Shown here in pieces: positions 33,810 through 43,286 of a DNA stretch of 48,441 nt. A program made the translations under genes and the position numbers. This DNA is from Apilactobacillus xinyiensis (lineage in GTDB: Bacteria > Bacillota > Bacilli > Lactobacillales > Lactobacillaceae): assembly GCF_019656235.1 (NCBI RefSeq), contig NZ_BPLL01000011.1, positions 1-48,441 of the forward strand, read 5' to 3'. The notes below the pieces were generated by a model. That model saw only the letters and a program-made list of their open reading frames with translations. It ran no database searches and was not told the DNA's origin. Position 1 is the first letter of the stretch; each line of letters opens with the position of its first letter.

Positions 33810-34799
33810 GTGAGTGAATCAGTGTTAGATGTACAAAATGTTAGTACCGCATTTAAAATTGATGGTAAATTCTATAAAGCTATTTCAGACGTTAATCTTA
33901 ACGTTAAAAGAAATGAAATTCTCTCATTAGTAGGTGAATCAGGTTGTGGTAAATCAACTTTAGCTGAAACCATTATGCGACTCCAAAATAGCAAAGAAGC
34001 AAAAAGTGAAGGTCAAATTATTTTTGAAGGTCAAAACTTATTAAATTTAAATGAGAAAAAAATAAATGAAATTCGTGGAGTTAAAATTGGCATGATATTT
34101 CAAGATCCATTGTCTGCCTTAGATCCATTAAAGCGAATTGAAGATCAAGTTGCTGAATCGTTAGTCTATCATACCGATGATAACGCTGATAAAAGATATC
34201 AAAGAGTATTAGATCTCTTAGATAAAGTAGGCATCGTAAATCCAAAATTAACCGCACATCAATTTCCACATCAATTATCTGGTGGAATGCGTCAAAGAGT
34301 TGTAATTGCAATGGCAATTGCTTGTGAGCCGGATTTAATTATTGCTGATGAGCCCACAACTGCATTAGATGTAACAATTCAGGCACAAATTCTAGATTTA
34401 TTAAAAGATATTCAAAAAACTAATCATTGTGGAATTATTTTGATTACTCATGATTTAGGAGTAGTCGCAGAAACAGCAGATCGTGTAGCAGTTATGTATG
34501 CAGGACAAATTGTAGAATTAGCTTCAGTTGAAGAAATATTCAACCATCCAATGCATCCTTATACGCGTTCGTTACTTCGTTCAATGCCACAAAAAGATAA
34601 TGAAGGTGATGAGTTATATGTAATTGAAGGTAGCGTACCTTCTTTAAAGAAGATGCCTGAAAAAGGTGACCGATTTGCACCTAGAATTCCATGGATTCCT
34701 TCATCTGAACATGAAGAAAATCCGAAGATGCATGAAGTAGAAAATCATCATTGGGTAAGATGTACATGTTATAAGAATTTCCATTTTCCCAATGAGTAA
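33810..34799 (+). CDS. oppD: Oligopeptide ABC transporter ATP-binding protein
   Basis: A 329-aa nucleotide-binding subunit. Walker A GESGCGKST near residue 42, signature LSGGMRQRV near 155, Walker B LIIADEPTTALD and H-loop THDLG. The C-terminal region after about 255 is the oligopeptide-specific extension, lacking a clear Cys cluster apart from RCTCYKNF. GTG start after AGGAGGAAG. First gene of oppDFBCA. Confidence 0.94.
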   Translation: MSESVLDVQNVSTAFKIDGKFYKAISDVNLNVKRNEILSLVGESGCGKSTLAETIMRLQNSKEAKSEGQIIFEGQNLLNLNEKKINEIRGVKIGMIFQDPLSALDPLKRIEDQVAESLVYHTDDNADKRYQRVLDLLDKVGIVNPKLTAHQFPHQLSGGMRQRVVIAMAIACEPDLIIADEPTTALDVTIQAQILDLLKDIQKTNHCGIILITHDLGVVAETADRVAVMYAGQIVELASVEEIFNHPMHPYTRSLLRSMPQKDNEGDELYVIEGSVPSLKKMPEKGDRFAPRIPWIPSSEHEENPKMHEVENHHWVRCTCYKNFHFPNE

Positions 34800-34817
34800 T
34801 TAAAGAAGGTATTTTAT

Positions 34818-35801
34818 ATGAAAAATAAGGAATTATTAAAAGTTAATAATTTAAGAGTTCATTATCCTGTTAGAGGTGGTTTTTGGAACCGCATTGTTGA
34901 TAATGTAAAAGCGGTAGATGGTGTAAGTATTACGATTCATCAAGGTGATACATATGGCTTGATTGGAGAATCTGGTTCTGGTAAATCAACGACTGGTAAA
35001 GCAATTGTAGGATTAGAAGATGCTACAAAGGGAAATATCTATTATCAAGGAATGGATATTACTAAAAAATCTACTAGACGAAAATTGAAATATAACCGAG
35101 AAGTTCAAATGATATTTCAAGATCCACAATTAAGTTTAAACCCAGAAAAAAGAATTGCTGATATTATTGCTGAACCTTTACGTAACTTTGAAAAATTATC
35201 TAAAGAAGAAGAAAAAATCAGGGTGATACAGCTTTTAGACATTGTTGGTTTAGGGCCAGAAGCTTTGTATAAATATCCACATCAATTTTCGGGTGGTCAA
35301 AGACAAAGAATTGGAGTTGCCAGAGCGGTCGCTACGCATCCAAAATTAATTGTTGCTGATGAACCGGTATCGGCTTTGGATTTATCAGTTCAAGCCCAAG
35401 TACTTAACTTTATGAAAAAGATACAAGAGAAATTTAACATATCTTATTTATTTATTTCCCATGACTTAGGGGTGGTTAGACACATGTGTAATCATATAGC
35501 CATCATGAATCGTGGACGACTAGTTGAAGTTGGGACCAAAGATGATATTTATAATCATCCAATGCACATTTATACTAAACGACTTTTAGCAGCTATCCCC
35601 GAAACTAATGTTAATCAAAGAAAAGCACATCATGAAAATCGTTTAGCAGTTGAAAAGATGTATCAAGATCATAAATCAGAATATTATGATGAAAAAGGCG
35701 AAGCTTTGCCTTTGCAAAAAATATCTGAAACACATTTTGCTGCTATTCCAAAAAGTAGGGTCAATTTATTAAAAAGTGGCTCTGGGGAGGTAAGTGATTA
35801 G
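34818..35801 (+). CDS. oppF: Oligopeptide ABC transporter ATP-binding protein
   Basis: A 327-aa second nucleotide-binding subunit. Walker A GESGSGKST near residue 50, signature FSGGQRQRIG, Walker B LIVADEPVSALD, H-loop SHDLGVVRH. It heterodimerises with OppD to power uptake of peptides. The C-terminal tail (about 275-327) is longer than usual and charged. The stop is 2 nt before oppB. Confidence 0.94.
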   Translation: MKNKELLKVNNLRVHYPVRGGFWNRIVDNVKAVDGVSITIHQGDTYGLIGESGSGKSTTGKAIVGLEDATKGNIYYQGMDITKKSTRRKLKYNREVQMIFQDPQLSLNPEKRIADIIAEPLRNFEKLSKEEEKIRVIQLLDIVGLGPEALYKYPHQFSGGQRQRIGVARAVATHPKLIVADEPVSALDLSVQAQVLNFMKKIQEKFNISYLFISHDLGVVRHMCNHIAIMNRGRLVEVGTKDDIYNHPMHIYTKRLLAAIPETNVNQRKAHHENRLAVEKMYQDHKSEYYDEKGEALPLQKISETHFAAIPKSRVNLLKSGSGEVSD

Positions 35802-35803
35802 AT

Positions 35804-36763
35804 ATGTGGAAAACAATTTTAAGACGAATTTTAATAATGATTCCAGAATTAATAATTTTAAGTGTGATTGTCTTTGTAATTTCTAAGCAATTACCTGGAG
35901 ACCCATTTACAGGGTCAATTAACCCAAAAGCTTCGATGTCACAAATTCATCATTTAATGAGAATTAATGGATTATATGACCCATGGTATCAACAATATTG
36001 GAACTGGGTAGTTTCATTATTCCACGGTAATTTAGGAAATAGTTACCAATATCAAGAACCAGTAACTCGTTTAATTGCAGAAAGAGCGGTTAACACTTTC
36101 TGGTTATCATTATTAACAATGGTTATGACGTATGCAATTGGATTACCAATGGGACTATATGCTGGTCGCCATGAAGGTAAGCTACAAGATGCATTAGTAA
36201 GAATTTACACTTATGTTACTATGTCAATTCCATTTTTCGTAGTATTAGTTATTGGTTGTTGGATTTTTGGATATGATTTGAACCTATTCCCAACTAATGG
36301 ATCAGTTTCACCTAGTGCTAGTGGATTTCTTCCAGTGGTATTATCTAAAATTTATCATATGATTTTACCAGCAACTCTAGGAGCATTATTTGCGACTTCA
36401 GGTATTACACAATATCTTCGTTCAGGAGTCATTGATGCTAGAAAATCTAACTATGTGAAGACTGCTCAGGCTAAAGGGGTACCTATGAAAGACATCTACA
36501 AGCATCATATTATGCGAAATGCCTTTCTACCAATTGCTGCTTTTGCTGGATATTCAATTGTAGGAGTGCTAGGTGGTTCTTTATTTACAGAACAAATCTT
36601 CTCTTATCCAGGAATGGGGCTATTGTTCTTAAATGCAGTTAACTTCCGTGACTACACAGTTATGACCGCATTAGTGCTTTTGTATGGATTCTTAAGCTTA
36701 CTGGGTACTTTAATATCAGATATAGCATTAAGTGTTGTTGATCCAAGAATTCGAGTGGAATAG
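35804..36763 (+). CDS. oppB: Oligopeptide ABC transporter permease
   Basis: A 319-aa permease with six helices, N-terminal RILIMIPELIILSVIVFVI, the usual LPGDPF motif after helix 1, and an EAA-loop-like segment AKGVPMKDIYKHHIMRNAFLP near 225 that contacts the ATPases. It pairs with OppC. GGAGG lies within the end of oppF. Confidence 0.94.
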   Translation: MWKTILRRILIMIPELIILSVIVFVISKQLPGDPFTGSINPKASMSQIHHLMRINGLYDPWYQQYWNWVVSLFHGNLGNSYQYQEPVTRLIAERAVNTFWLSLLTMVMTYAIGLPMGLYAGRHEGKLQDALVRIYTYVTMSIPFFVVLVIGCWIFGYDLNLFPTNGSVSPSASGFLPVVLSKIYHMILPATLGALFATSGITQYLRSGVIDARKSNYVKTAQAKGVPMKDIYKHHIMRNAFLPIAAFAGYSIVGVLGGSLFTEQIFSYPGMGLLFLNAVNFRDYTVMTALVLLYGFLSLLGTLISDIALSVVDPRIRVE

Positions 36764-36775
36764 GAGGTACTTTTA

Positions 36776-37723
36776 ATGCAAAAAAGTTTAGAAACGGGTG
36801 CGCAACTTTCTAAAGAAGATTTAATTAAACTATCTGATGAAGCTAAAAATAACGCTACACCATCTACTTTTAAAATTATTTGGAAAGAATTTAAAGCTGA
36901 CAAAATGGCATTATTTTCATTAATATTCTTAGTTGCATTCATTGTATTTGTCATTGTAGGTTCGATGTTTATTAACGTTTCACAAATGATGCAAACTAAC
37001 ATTATGAATTATTTTGCAAAACCATTTACTTCTAATTTCTTATTGGGAGCTGATGCAGGCGGTAGACCGATATTAGAACAACTAATTGTGGGTTCTAGAA
37101 ATTCAATTTTAATTGCCTTAGGTTTAACTGTAATATCTTCAGCTTTTGGAATTTGCTATGGTTTAATTTCAGGATATTTTGGTAGAGTTACTGATTTATC
37201 AATGCAAAGAGTCTACGATTTCATGATGATTATTCCATCATTTATGATCATCATTGAAATTGTTAACATCATTCCAAACTATAATGCAATTACTTTGACA
37301 TTATTACTTTCCTTATTTTATTGGATGGGAACACAGCGATTAATTCGTTCACAAGTTTTGGCTGAATCACAAAAAGATTATGTTTCAGCATCTAAAACTT
37401 CAGGTAGTAGCAATCTGAAAATTATTTTTAAACAAATCATGCCCAATATTTCTTCATTAATCATTGTTGATACAACAATTTCATTTGCAGAAAACATTGG
37501 AGTAGAAACCGGCCTTTCTTATTTAGGATTCGGATTACCAGTTGGTACACCTTCATTGGGAACTTTGATTGCGAATGCTAATGACGCTGATAACATTACT
37601 ATTTACTGGTGGACTTGGTTACCAGCCACAATCGAAATCATCTTATTATGTTTAGCAATTAGTTACATTGGAGCAGCTTTACGTAGAGCTACTAATTCTA
37701 CACAAAGACGTAGTACCGATTAA
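36776..37723 (+). CDS. oppC: Oligopeptide ABC transporter permease
   Basis: A 315-aa permease. A cytoplasmic N-terminal stretch of about 40 residues precedes six helices, with LLGADAGGRPILEQL and the EAA-like KTSGSSNLKIIFKQIMPN near 210. RBS AGGAGG. It is followed after 72 nt by the binding protein gene. Confidence 0.94.
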   Translation: MQKSLETGAQLSKEDLIKLSDEAKNNATPSTFKIIWKEFKADKMALFSLIFLVAFIVFVIVGSMFINVSQMMQTNIMNYFAKPFTSNFLLGADAGGRPILEQLIVGSRNSILIALGLTVISSAFGICYGLISGYFGRVTDLSMQRVYDFMMIIPSFMIIIEIVNIIPNYNAITLTLLLSLFYWMGTQRLIRSQVLAESQKDYVSASKTSGSSNLKIIFKQIMPNISSLIIVDTTISFAENIGVETGLSYLGFGLPVGTPSLGTLIANANDADNITIYWWTWLPATIEIILLCLAISYIGAALRRATNSTQRRSTD

Positions 37724-37795
37724 TTTAATTTAAAATCATTAAAGGTGGTGATGGTTTGTTAATTTAAGTTTTAAACAATTAGGGGGAATTTTATT

Positions 37796-39592
37796 ATGAA
37801 AGCATATAAAAAATGGCTAGCAGCTGGAATTACAATGGTTTCGGCCTTAACACTAGCTGCATGTTCAAATGGTGGCGGCAATAATGAAGCCAAATCAGGC
37901 TTAAAACCGTCAGTAAAAATGTCAGATTACTATGATAACAAAGCAAAATCTACGTCTACATATAATAATGGGACCTTGAAAGTTGCTGAATACAATTCAT
38001 CACCATTCGTTGGGATGACGTCACCATCTTTGCAAACTAATGGTGAAGATATGGATGTCTATGCACCAGGAAGTGTATCTCTATTTAAAACTGATGCGGA
38101 TAATAAAGTAGTTGATGGTGGGTTAGCCAATCTTAGTTTAGATAAAGATAAAAAAACCGCAACCATTACGCTACGTGATAATGCTAAATGGTCGAATGGA
38201 TCAAAAATTACAGCTAAGGACGTAGAATATCCTTATGAAATTATTGCATCTAAGGATACTACTTCTCAACAATATTCTGATGATTGGCAAGCTATTGACG
38301 GAATGGCAGCATACCATGCTGGTAAAGCTAAGACTATTTCTGGGATTACGATGCCAGATGGTCCTAAAGGTAACAAAGTAGTTATTCACTACAACAAATT
38401 TGCTCCATCATTACAATATGGTGGTAACTCATACATGTGGGGATCTATTGAACCTTACGAATACATTAAAAATGTGCCAATTGCTAAATTAGGTTCATCT
38501 GCACAAGTTCGTAAGAATCCACTTTGGGCTGGTCCATACAAAATGAGCAAACAAGTAGTCGGTGAATCTACTTCATGGGTTCCAAACCAATATTACTATG
38601 GTAAGAAAGCTCAAATTAAACATATCGATATTCAAGTTGTTAATGATAGTAACTTTGTTAGTTCACTAAAATCTAAACAGTTCGATTTTTCAATTAGTGG
38701 TGGAATTAGTACTGAATACCCTCAAGTAAGTAAACTTAGCGATTACACAACTGTTGGAACGATGGGGACAGGTTATAACTACTTGGCATTTAATTTAGGC
38801 CATATGGATACCAAGACCCAAAAGAATGTGATGGATTCGAAATCTAAAATGGCTAATTTAAAATTACGTCAAGCAATGCTATACTCGCTAGATATTGGAG
38901 CTTTACGTAAGAAATTTAATAATGGATTAGCTTGGTATCCAAATTCATTAATTTCTCCATACTACAAGAAATACTACAACAGTAAATCACCACGCTACAT
39001 GTTAGATATGAAGAAAGCTAATCAATTATTAGATCAAGCGGGCTACAAGAAGAAAGGTAAATGGCGTGTTCAACCAAATGGTAAGCCTTTAACTATTAAT
39101 TATGGAACAATGACTTCAACTCCAGCTATTGAAGCACAAGATAATTATTACTTGCAACAATGGAGAAAACTAGGCTTAAATGCTCAATTTGCCGGTGGAC
39201 GTCCAATGGATATGAATAAGTTTTATGCTATTTTGGATAAACCTAAACAAAATCAATTTGATGTATTTTCTGGTGCATTTGGAGTTTCATCTGAACCTAC
39301 ACCTACCGGAATATTTGGTGAAGGTGCATCATTTAACATGGCGCACTTTGCAACTAAGAAGAATACACAATTATTGAACGATATGAATAATTCGAAAGCA
39401 TGGAATGACAGTTATCGTGCAAAACAATTTAAAGATTGGCAAACATACATGCAAGATCAAGCTGCATATATACCAACTTCAATGAGTCTTTCATGGACAC
39501 CTGTTAATAAACGTGTAAAAGGTTATGATGCAAGACCTAATGCTACTGAATTCTGGAGTAGTTTATCTTTAACTTCATCTAAACCTGAATAA
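37796..39592 (+). CDS. oppA: Oligopeptide-binding lipoprotein
   Basis: A 598-aa SBP_bac_5-type solute-binding protein. The lipoprotein signal peptide ends in LAACS, so C23 is lipidated and anchors the protein outside the membrane. The mature protein is of normal OppA size (about 575 aa) and contains NLRQAMLYSLD-like and DNAKWSNG elements typical of the family. A strong GGGGGA RBS and placement at the operon end, as in Lactococcus, fit a highly made receptor. Confidence 0.95.
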   Translation: MKAYKKWLAAGITMVSALTLAACSNGGGNNEAKSGLKPSVKMSDYYDNKAKSTSTYNNGTLKVAEYNSSPFVGMTSPSLQTNGEDMDVYAPGSVSLFKTDADNKVVDGGLANLSLDKDKKTATITLRDNAKWSNGSKITAKDVEYPYEIIASKDTTSQQYSDDWQAIDGMAAYHAGKAKTISGITMPDGPKGNKVVIHYNKFAPSLQYGGNSYMWGSIEPYEYIKNVPIAKLGSSAQVRKNPLWAGPYKMSKQVVGESTSWVPNQYYYGKKAQIKHIDIQVVNDSNFVSSLKSKQFDFSISGGISTEYPQVSKLSDYTTVGTMGTGYNYLAFNLGHMDTKTQKNVMDSKSKMANLKLRQAMLYSLDIGALRKKFNNGLAWYPNSLISPYYKKYYNSKSPRYMLDMKKANQLLDQAGYKKKGKWRVQPNGKPLTINYGTMTSTPAIEAQDNYYLQQWRKLGLNAQFAGGRPMDMNKFYAILDKPKQNQFDVFSGAFGVSSEPTPTGIFGEGASFNMAHFATKKNTQLLNDMNNSKAWNDSYRAKQFKDWQTYMQDQAAYIPTSMSLSWTPVNKRVKGYDARPNATEFWSSLSLTSSKPE

Positions 39593-39596
39593 AAAG

Positions 39597-39637
39597 AAAT
39601 AACACCATTAAGTTTTAGGCTTAATGGTGTTATTTTG
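39597..39637 (+). terminator. Intrinsic terminator of the opp operon
   Basis: AAATAACACCATTAAG (39597-39612) pairs with CTTAATGGTGTTATTT (39620-39635). Confidence 0.92.
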
Positions 39638-39696
39638 ATTGGAATTCAATTAAAATGTATTGATAAGGAGTTAATAATTCCAGAAGGAGATATCGA

Positions 39697-40401
39697 ATGA
39701 AAACTTTAGTAATTATTGCACATCCAAAGTATGACAATTCGATGACTCAAGGATTTTTAAAATCATGTCAAAAAGACATTGATAGTGTTGATTGGTTAGT
39801 TTTAAATCGCGAGTATCCCAGTTATAATTTTGATGTAATTAAGGAACAAGAACGTTTATCGAAATATGAAAGAATTGTATTCCAGTTTCCACTTTATTGG
39901 TATAGTGCGCCAGCTATTTTAAAACAGTATGAAGATGATGTTTTAACTAGAGCATTTACTTATAAAAATGAAGATGGGGTTTTAAATGGTAAAGAATTAG
40001 GAATAGTAACTACACTAGGTGAACCTATTTATCATTATCATGATGGTCATAATGAAGCTTTTACTATTGATGAATTGATGAAACCGTATCATGCACTAGC
40101 GCATAAGGCAGGTATGAAATTTTTACCCGTATTTTCTATTTCTCAGTTTAATTATTTAACTGAACATGAAAAGGTTTCATTACTCGTCAAGTATCGCAAT
40201 TATTTGACTAATAGTCATTTAAATAGTTTTAAAAGTAAACAGTTATGGTACATTGAACAATTACAATTAATTCGTCAAAATTTAAAAGATTCTAAAAAGA
40301 ACAGCATGGATATGTTAATTGATCAATTACAAAATAACTATGATAAATTAGATGAACTTAATTGGGAATTATCGATGATAAAAAAAGAAGAGGATGAATA
40401 A
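39697..40401 (+). CDS. NAD(P)H-dependent flavodoxin-fold oxidoreductase with C-terminal extension
   Basis: A 234-aa protein. Residues 1-175 match the Flavodoxin_2 / MdaB-YwrO-KefF type (TLVIIAHPKYDNSMTQGFL; FQFPLYWYSAPAILKQY), which bind FMN or FAD and reduce quinones or other acceptors. The last 50 or so residues form a charged, probably coiled-coil tail not usual in the family. It overlaps by one base (TAATG) a 58-aa gene that is also charged and helical, so the two may interact (inference). Confidence 0.85.
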   Translation: MKTLVIIAHPKYDNSMTQGFLKSCQKDIDSVDWLVLNREYPSYNFDVIKEQERLSKYERIVFQFPLYWYSAPAILKQYEDDVLTRAFTYKNEDGVLNGKELGIVTTLGEPIYHYHDGHNEAFTIDELMKPYHALAHKAGMKFLPVFSISQFNYLTEHEKVSLLVKYRNYLTNSHLNSFKSKQLWYIEQLQLIRQNLKDSKKNSMDMLIDQLQNNYDKLDELNWELSMIKKEEDE

Positions 40402-40577
40402 TGACTGATAAAAGTTGGTTTGATGAAGAAGTTGATAAGCTAAAAAAAGACGAAACTAGTTTTACCAATCGCGCTTTATTAGAACATACTAAGTGTTTGA
40501 TACGTGAACAAGATAAGCGGATTCAACAGTTACAAGATGAGTTAGATGGTAGAACTTGGAGTCCTGATAAATGGTAA
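40401..40577 (+). CDS. Small charged helical protein, 58 aa
   Basis: Start ATG 40401 overlaps the stop of the oxidoreductase gene (TAATG); stop TAA 40575-40577. The protein is rich in Asp, Glu and Lys. A helical segment (about 24-49, with EQDKRIQQLQDEL) suggests a coiled coil, and it ends in TWSPDKW. No known family was recognised. Coupling to the upstream gene and a terminator immediately after support a real gene. Confidence 0.72.
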   Translation: MTDKSWFDEEVDKLKKDETSFTNRALLEHTKCLIREQDKRIQQLQDELDGRTWSPDKW

Positions 40578-40616
40578 AAAAATATGCTGCATCATTTTAG
40601 ATACAGCATATTTTTT
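40577..40616. terminator. Bidirectional intrinsic terminator
   Basis: Arms 40577-40593 and 40600-40616 pair (core ATGCTG/CAGCAT, one mismatch), with A and T runs at the two ends. Serves the 58-aa gene and the convergent kinase. Confidence 0.88.
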
Positions 40617-41430
40617 ATTTATCTAATTTAGTGGCTGCCCAATGATTAATTGGACCAAATTTATGCCCAACTTCGATGCCATTCTTAATCGCAGCATCTA
40701 CAAATTCATCAGCAATGATAATGGCCTCTTTGACTGATTTTCCCTTAGCAATTTCTGCTGTAATCGCTGCAGAAAGAGAATCACCAGTTCCATTTTTATG
40801 GGTAGTATCATAGTAAGGACCAGTTATCCAGAAATCTTCTCCGGATTCTAATAAGACATAGTCTTTAACTTCTTTAGTTTCTCCAGCAACATGTTTGCCT
40901 TTGATAATTACATTTTTGGCACCCATGTTTTTTAAAATTTGCGCGGATTTTTCAACATCTTTATCATTATTGATTGTCATATCGGCTAATTTTTCAGCTT
41001 CATAAAAATTAGGGGTGATTACGGTGGCTAATGGAACTAATTTTTCTTTTAAAGTTTCAAATGCCTTGGTTTCCAATAACATAGCCCCATGCTTAGTAAC
41101 GATTACTGGGTCAACGATTAGTGGACCAAAATTATATTTTTTATAATTATCAACCACGATGTTAATTAATTTCGCGTCAGATAGCATTCCAGTCTTAGCT
41201 GCCTTAATATCAAAATCGTCATCTAAATCTTTAAATTCTTGATTGATAAAATGTTCGGGCATATTGACGCTGTCATGAATTCCATATGAATTTCCTGCTA
41301 CACACGCTGTTATAACTGACATTCCATATACTTTTCTTACAAAAAATGTATGTAAATCAGCTTGCATACCAGCACTGCCGTCACTATCTGATCCAGCAAT
41401 TGTTAGAGCCTGTGGATATTCGTTAACCAT
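40615..41430 (-). CDS. Pyridoxine/pyridoxal or hydroxymethylpyrimidine kinase (PdxK/ThiD family)
   Basis: About 271 aa, ribokinase-like fold. Shows ALTIAGSDSDGSAGMQADL at the N terminus, DPVIVTKHG in the middle and the catalytic anion hole NGTGDSLSAAI near 215. The family includes ThiD (HMP and HMP-P kinase) and the B. subtilis-type PdxK; sequence alone does not separate them. No thiamine gene is nearby, so a B6 role is at least as likely. The start is ATG 41430 with AAGGTG upstream; a longer reading would start within that RBS. Confidence 0.85.
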   Translation of the reverse strand: MVNEYPQALTIAGSDSDGSAGMQADLHTFFVRKVYGMSVITACVAGNSYGIHDSVNMPEHFINQEFKDLDDDFDIKAAKTGMLSDAKLINIVVDNYKKYNFGPLIVDPVIVTKHGAMLLETKAFETLKEKLVPLATVITPNFYEAEKLADMTINNDKDVEKSAQILKNMGAKNVIIKGKHVAGETKEVKDYVLLESGEDFWITGPYYDTTHKNGTGDSLSAAITAEIAKGKSVKEAIIIADEFVDAAIKNGIEVGHKFGPINHWAATKLDK

Positions 41431-41522
41431 AATTAGCACCTTCTAATCTATTTTTAATAGTATATTAACATGTACTTGCATTTTTATCCAATATATATAT
41501 AATAATAGTGATTAAAAGTAAT

Positions 41523-41552
41523 TTGCGTTAGTAGTCGATTTTGTATTATAAT
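41523..41552 (+). promoter_or_regulatory. Promoter of the 40-aa basic protein gene
   Basis: TTGCGT (41523-41528), an 18-bp spacer and TATAAT (41547-41552). Confidence 0.65.
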
Positions 41553-41586
41553 GACTAGAGTTAAGTTATGTAAAGGAGTAATCGAA

Positions 41587-41709
41587 ATGAGACAATGTCA
41601 TCCAAACGGTGTTCAAGGACGTCGTCCTATCAACGCCAAAAAACGTAACAAAAAACAAAAAGAAGTTTCTGACTTACAAAGATTTTTGAAGTCAAAACCA
41701 GCTAAATAA
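41587..41709 (+). CDS. Small, very basic protein, 40 aa
   Basis: ATG 41587 follows AAGGAG (41573-41578) with an 8-nt gap; TAA at 41707-41709. Thirteen of 40 residues are Lys or Arg, with a basic cluster AKKRNKKQK at 17-25. It starts MRQCHPNG and includes one Cys and one His. Charge and size resemble small ribosomal or RNA-binding proteins, but I recognise no family. It has its own promoter, RBS and strong terminator, so it is an independent gene. Confidence 0.75.
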   Translation: MRQCHPNGVQGRRPINAKKRNKKQKEVSDLQRFLKSKPAK

Positions 41710-41716
41710 TTTTTTT

Positions 41717-41744
41717 AGACTCAGTAATGACTGAGTCTTTTTTT
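41717..41744 (+). terminator. Intrinsic terminator of the 40-aa gene
   Basis: AGACTCAGT (41717-41725) pairs with ACTGAGTCT (41730-41738), followed by a run of T. Confidence 0.92.
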
Positions 41745-41774
41745 GTATACTATAAAATTTTTAGGAGTGATTTT

Positions 41775-42584
41775 TTGGCAAGTAAAAAATTTTATGCGGT
41801 TAAAAATGGTCGCAAAAAAGGAATTTTTTCAACTTGGTCTGAAACTGAAAAGCAAGTAAAGGGATTTTCCGGAGCCATATATAAAAGTTTCAAAACTTTG
41901 GCAGAAGCTGAAGATTTTATAGGTCGTAAAAAAGTAAGTAGTTCTTCTAAGACATCACGTACACTTAATAAAAATAAAGATTATGAATTTGTTGTATATA
42001 CAGATGGTGGTTCTAGAAATAATGGTAATGTGGCCGGTCAACATGTAAAAGCTGATGATAAAGCAGCCTGGGCGTACCTAATTTTACATAAACAATACAA
42101 ATACTCTGACTCAGCTGGTGAGTTTGGTGCAACTAATAATCGAATGGAAATAATGGCATTGATTAATGCCTTAACATTTTTACAAACTAGAAATTATACG
42201 AAAAGTAGTATTCAATGTGTCTTGGATTCCAAATATGTATTAGACTCCATCACTAAAGGTTGGCTAAATGGTTGGAAAAGACGTGGCTGGAAAAAAAGCA
42301 ACGGCGCTGAAATTAAAAATTTAGCACTATTTAAGCAATTAGATGTTTTGTTAGGTGAATTTAGCCATATTGATTTTACGTGGACTAAGGGCCATGCTAA
42401 TAATGAAGGAAATAACTTTGTGGATTCTTTATTAAATCAAACTATGGATAACATGAAATTGAATGTATCTAAACCGGTTTTAAATAAAAAGAATAATGTA
42501 AAAGACGAATCTAGAAATTTAAACGATTCTAGTTCAGTTAAAAGTATCAAAGAAAATTTACGAAAATTAGGTTTGTATAAATAA
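41775..42584 (+). CDS. rnhA: Ribonuclease HI with N-terminal hybrid-binding domain
   Basis: About 269 aa. N-terminal RNA-DNA hybrid-binding (viroplasmin-like) domain (KFYAVKNGRKKGIFSTW...KSFKTLAEAEDFIG, residues 5-52) and an RNase H domain with catalytic residues in YTDGGSRNNG, NNRMEIMALI, LDSKYVLDS and GHANNEGNNFVD. It removes RNA from hybrids. A 60-residue charged tail follows. I take TTG 41775, with AGGAG at 41763-41767; upstream in-frame starts lie in the preceding terminator. Confidence 0.92.
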   Translation: MASKKFYAVKNGRKKGIFSTWSETEKQVKGFSGAIYKSFKTLAEAEDFIGRKKVSSSSKTSRTLNKNKDYEFVVYTDGGSRNNGNVAGQHVKADDKAAWAYLILHKQYKYSDSAGEFGATNNRMEIMALINALTFLQTRNYTKSSIQCVLDSKYVLDSITKGWLNGWKRRGWKKSNGAEIKNLALFKQLDVLLGEFSHIDFTWTKGHANNEGNNFVDSLLNQTMDNMKLNVSKPVLNKKNNVKDESRNLNDSSSVKSIKENLRKLGLYK

Positions 42585-42623
42585 ATGATATACTAGATAT
42601 AAATTATTATAGGAAGTGTTTCT

Positions 42624-43175
42624 ATGTTAACGGAACGAGAAAAAATGACTAATGGTGATCCATACAAACAGTTTGATCCAGAACTGCAAGCCAGAAGAAA
42701 ATATATCAGAAAAGAACTTCAAAAGATTAATGCCTACGGTGACAATATTAAATCAAATGAACATTTAGCTAAGTTGTTTGGTGACTGTGGAAAAGATTTA
42801 TTTATCGAAACAGGCATAGAATTTGACTATGGATATAATATTCATATTGGTGATGAATTTTACGCTAATTATCATTTAACACTACTGGATACTTGTCCCA
42901 TTACAATTGGTAATCACTGCTATTTTGGACCAGATGTAGGCTTATATACACCTGTACATCCTTTAGACCCTAAGCAAAGATTAGCTGACGTTGAATTAGG
43001 TAAACCTATCACAATTGGTAATAATTGTTGGATGGGTGGTCACGTTACAATATTACCAGGAGTAACTTTGGGTGATAATGTTGTAGTTGGAGCTGGTTCA
43101 GTTGTAACCAAATCATTTGGTGATAATGTAGTTATTGTAGGGAATCCGGCTAAAGTTATAAAAACAATCGATTAA
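42624..43175 (+). CDS. Sugar O-acetyltransferase (maltose/galactoside acetyltransferase type)
   Basis: A 183-aa left-handed parallel beta-helix enzyme. The N-terminal helical Mac domain (TEREKMTNGDPYKQFDPELQARR) precedes hexapeptide repeats (ITIGNHCYFGPDV, ITIGNNCWMGGHV, VTLGDNVVVGAGSVVTK) with the catalytic His in TPVHPLDP. It transfers acetyl from acetyl-CoA to a sugar hydroxyl. The acceptor is unknown. GGAAG lies upstream. Confidence 0.9.
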   Translation: MLTEREKMTNGDPYKQFDPELQARRKYIRKELQKINAYGDNIKSNEHLAKLFGDCGKDLFIETGIEFDYGYNIHIGDEFYANYHLTLLDTCPITIGNHCYFGPDVGLYTPVHPLDPKQRLADVELGKPITIGNNCWMGGHVTILPGVTLGDNVVVGAGSVVTKSFGDNVVIVGNPAKVIKTID

Positions 43176-43210
43176 TAGTTATAAATGTTGATTTCTGGGC
43201 TTTTTAGCAT

Positions 43211-43238
43211 TTTACATATTTTTTTATATGTGTATAAT
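43211..43238 (+). promoter_or_regulatory. Promoter of the BCCT gene
   Basis: TTTACA (43211-43216), a 16-bp spacer and TATAAT (43233-43238). Transcription would start near 43245, about 130 nt before the RBS-defined start. Confidence 0.7.
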
Positions 43239-43286
43239 AATAATTGAAATCTAAAAGTTATTGAATTTTAGCATTTGTATGACCTT

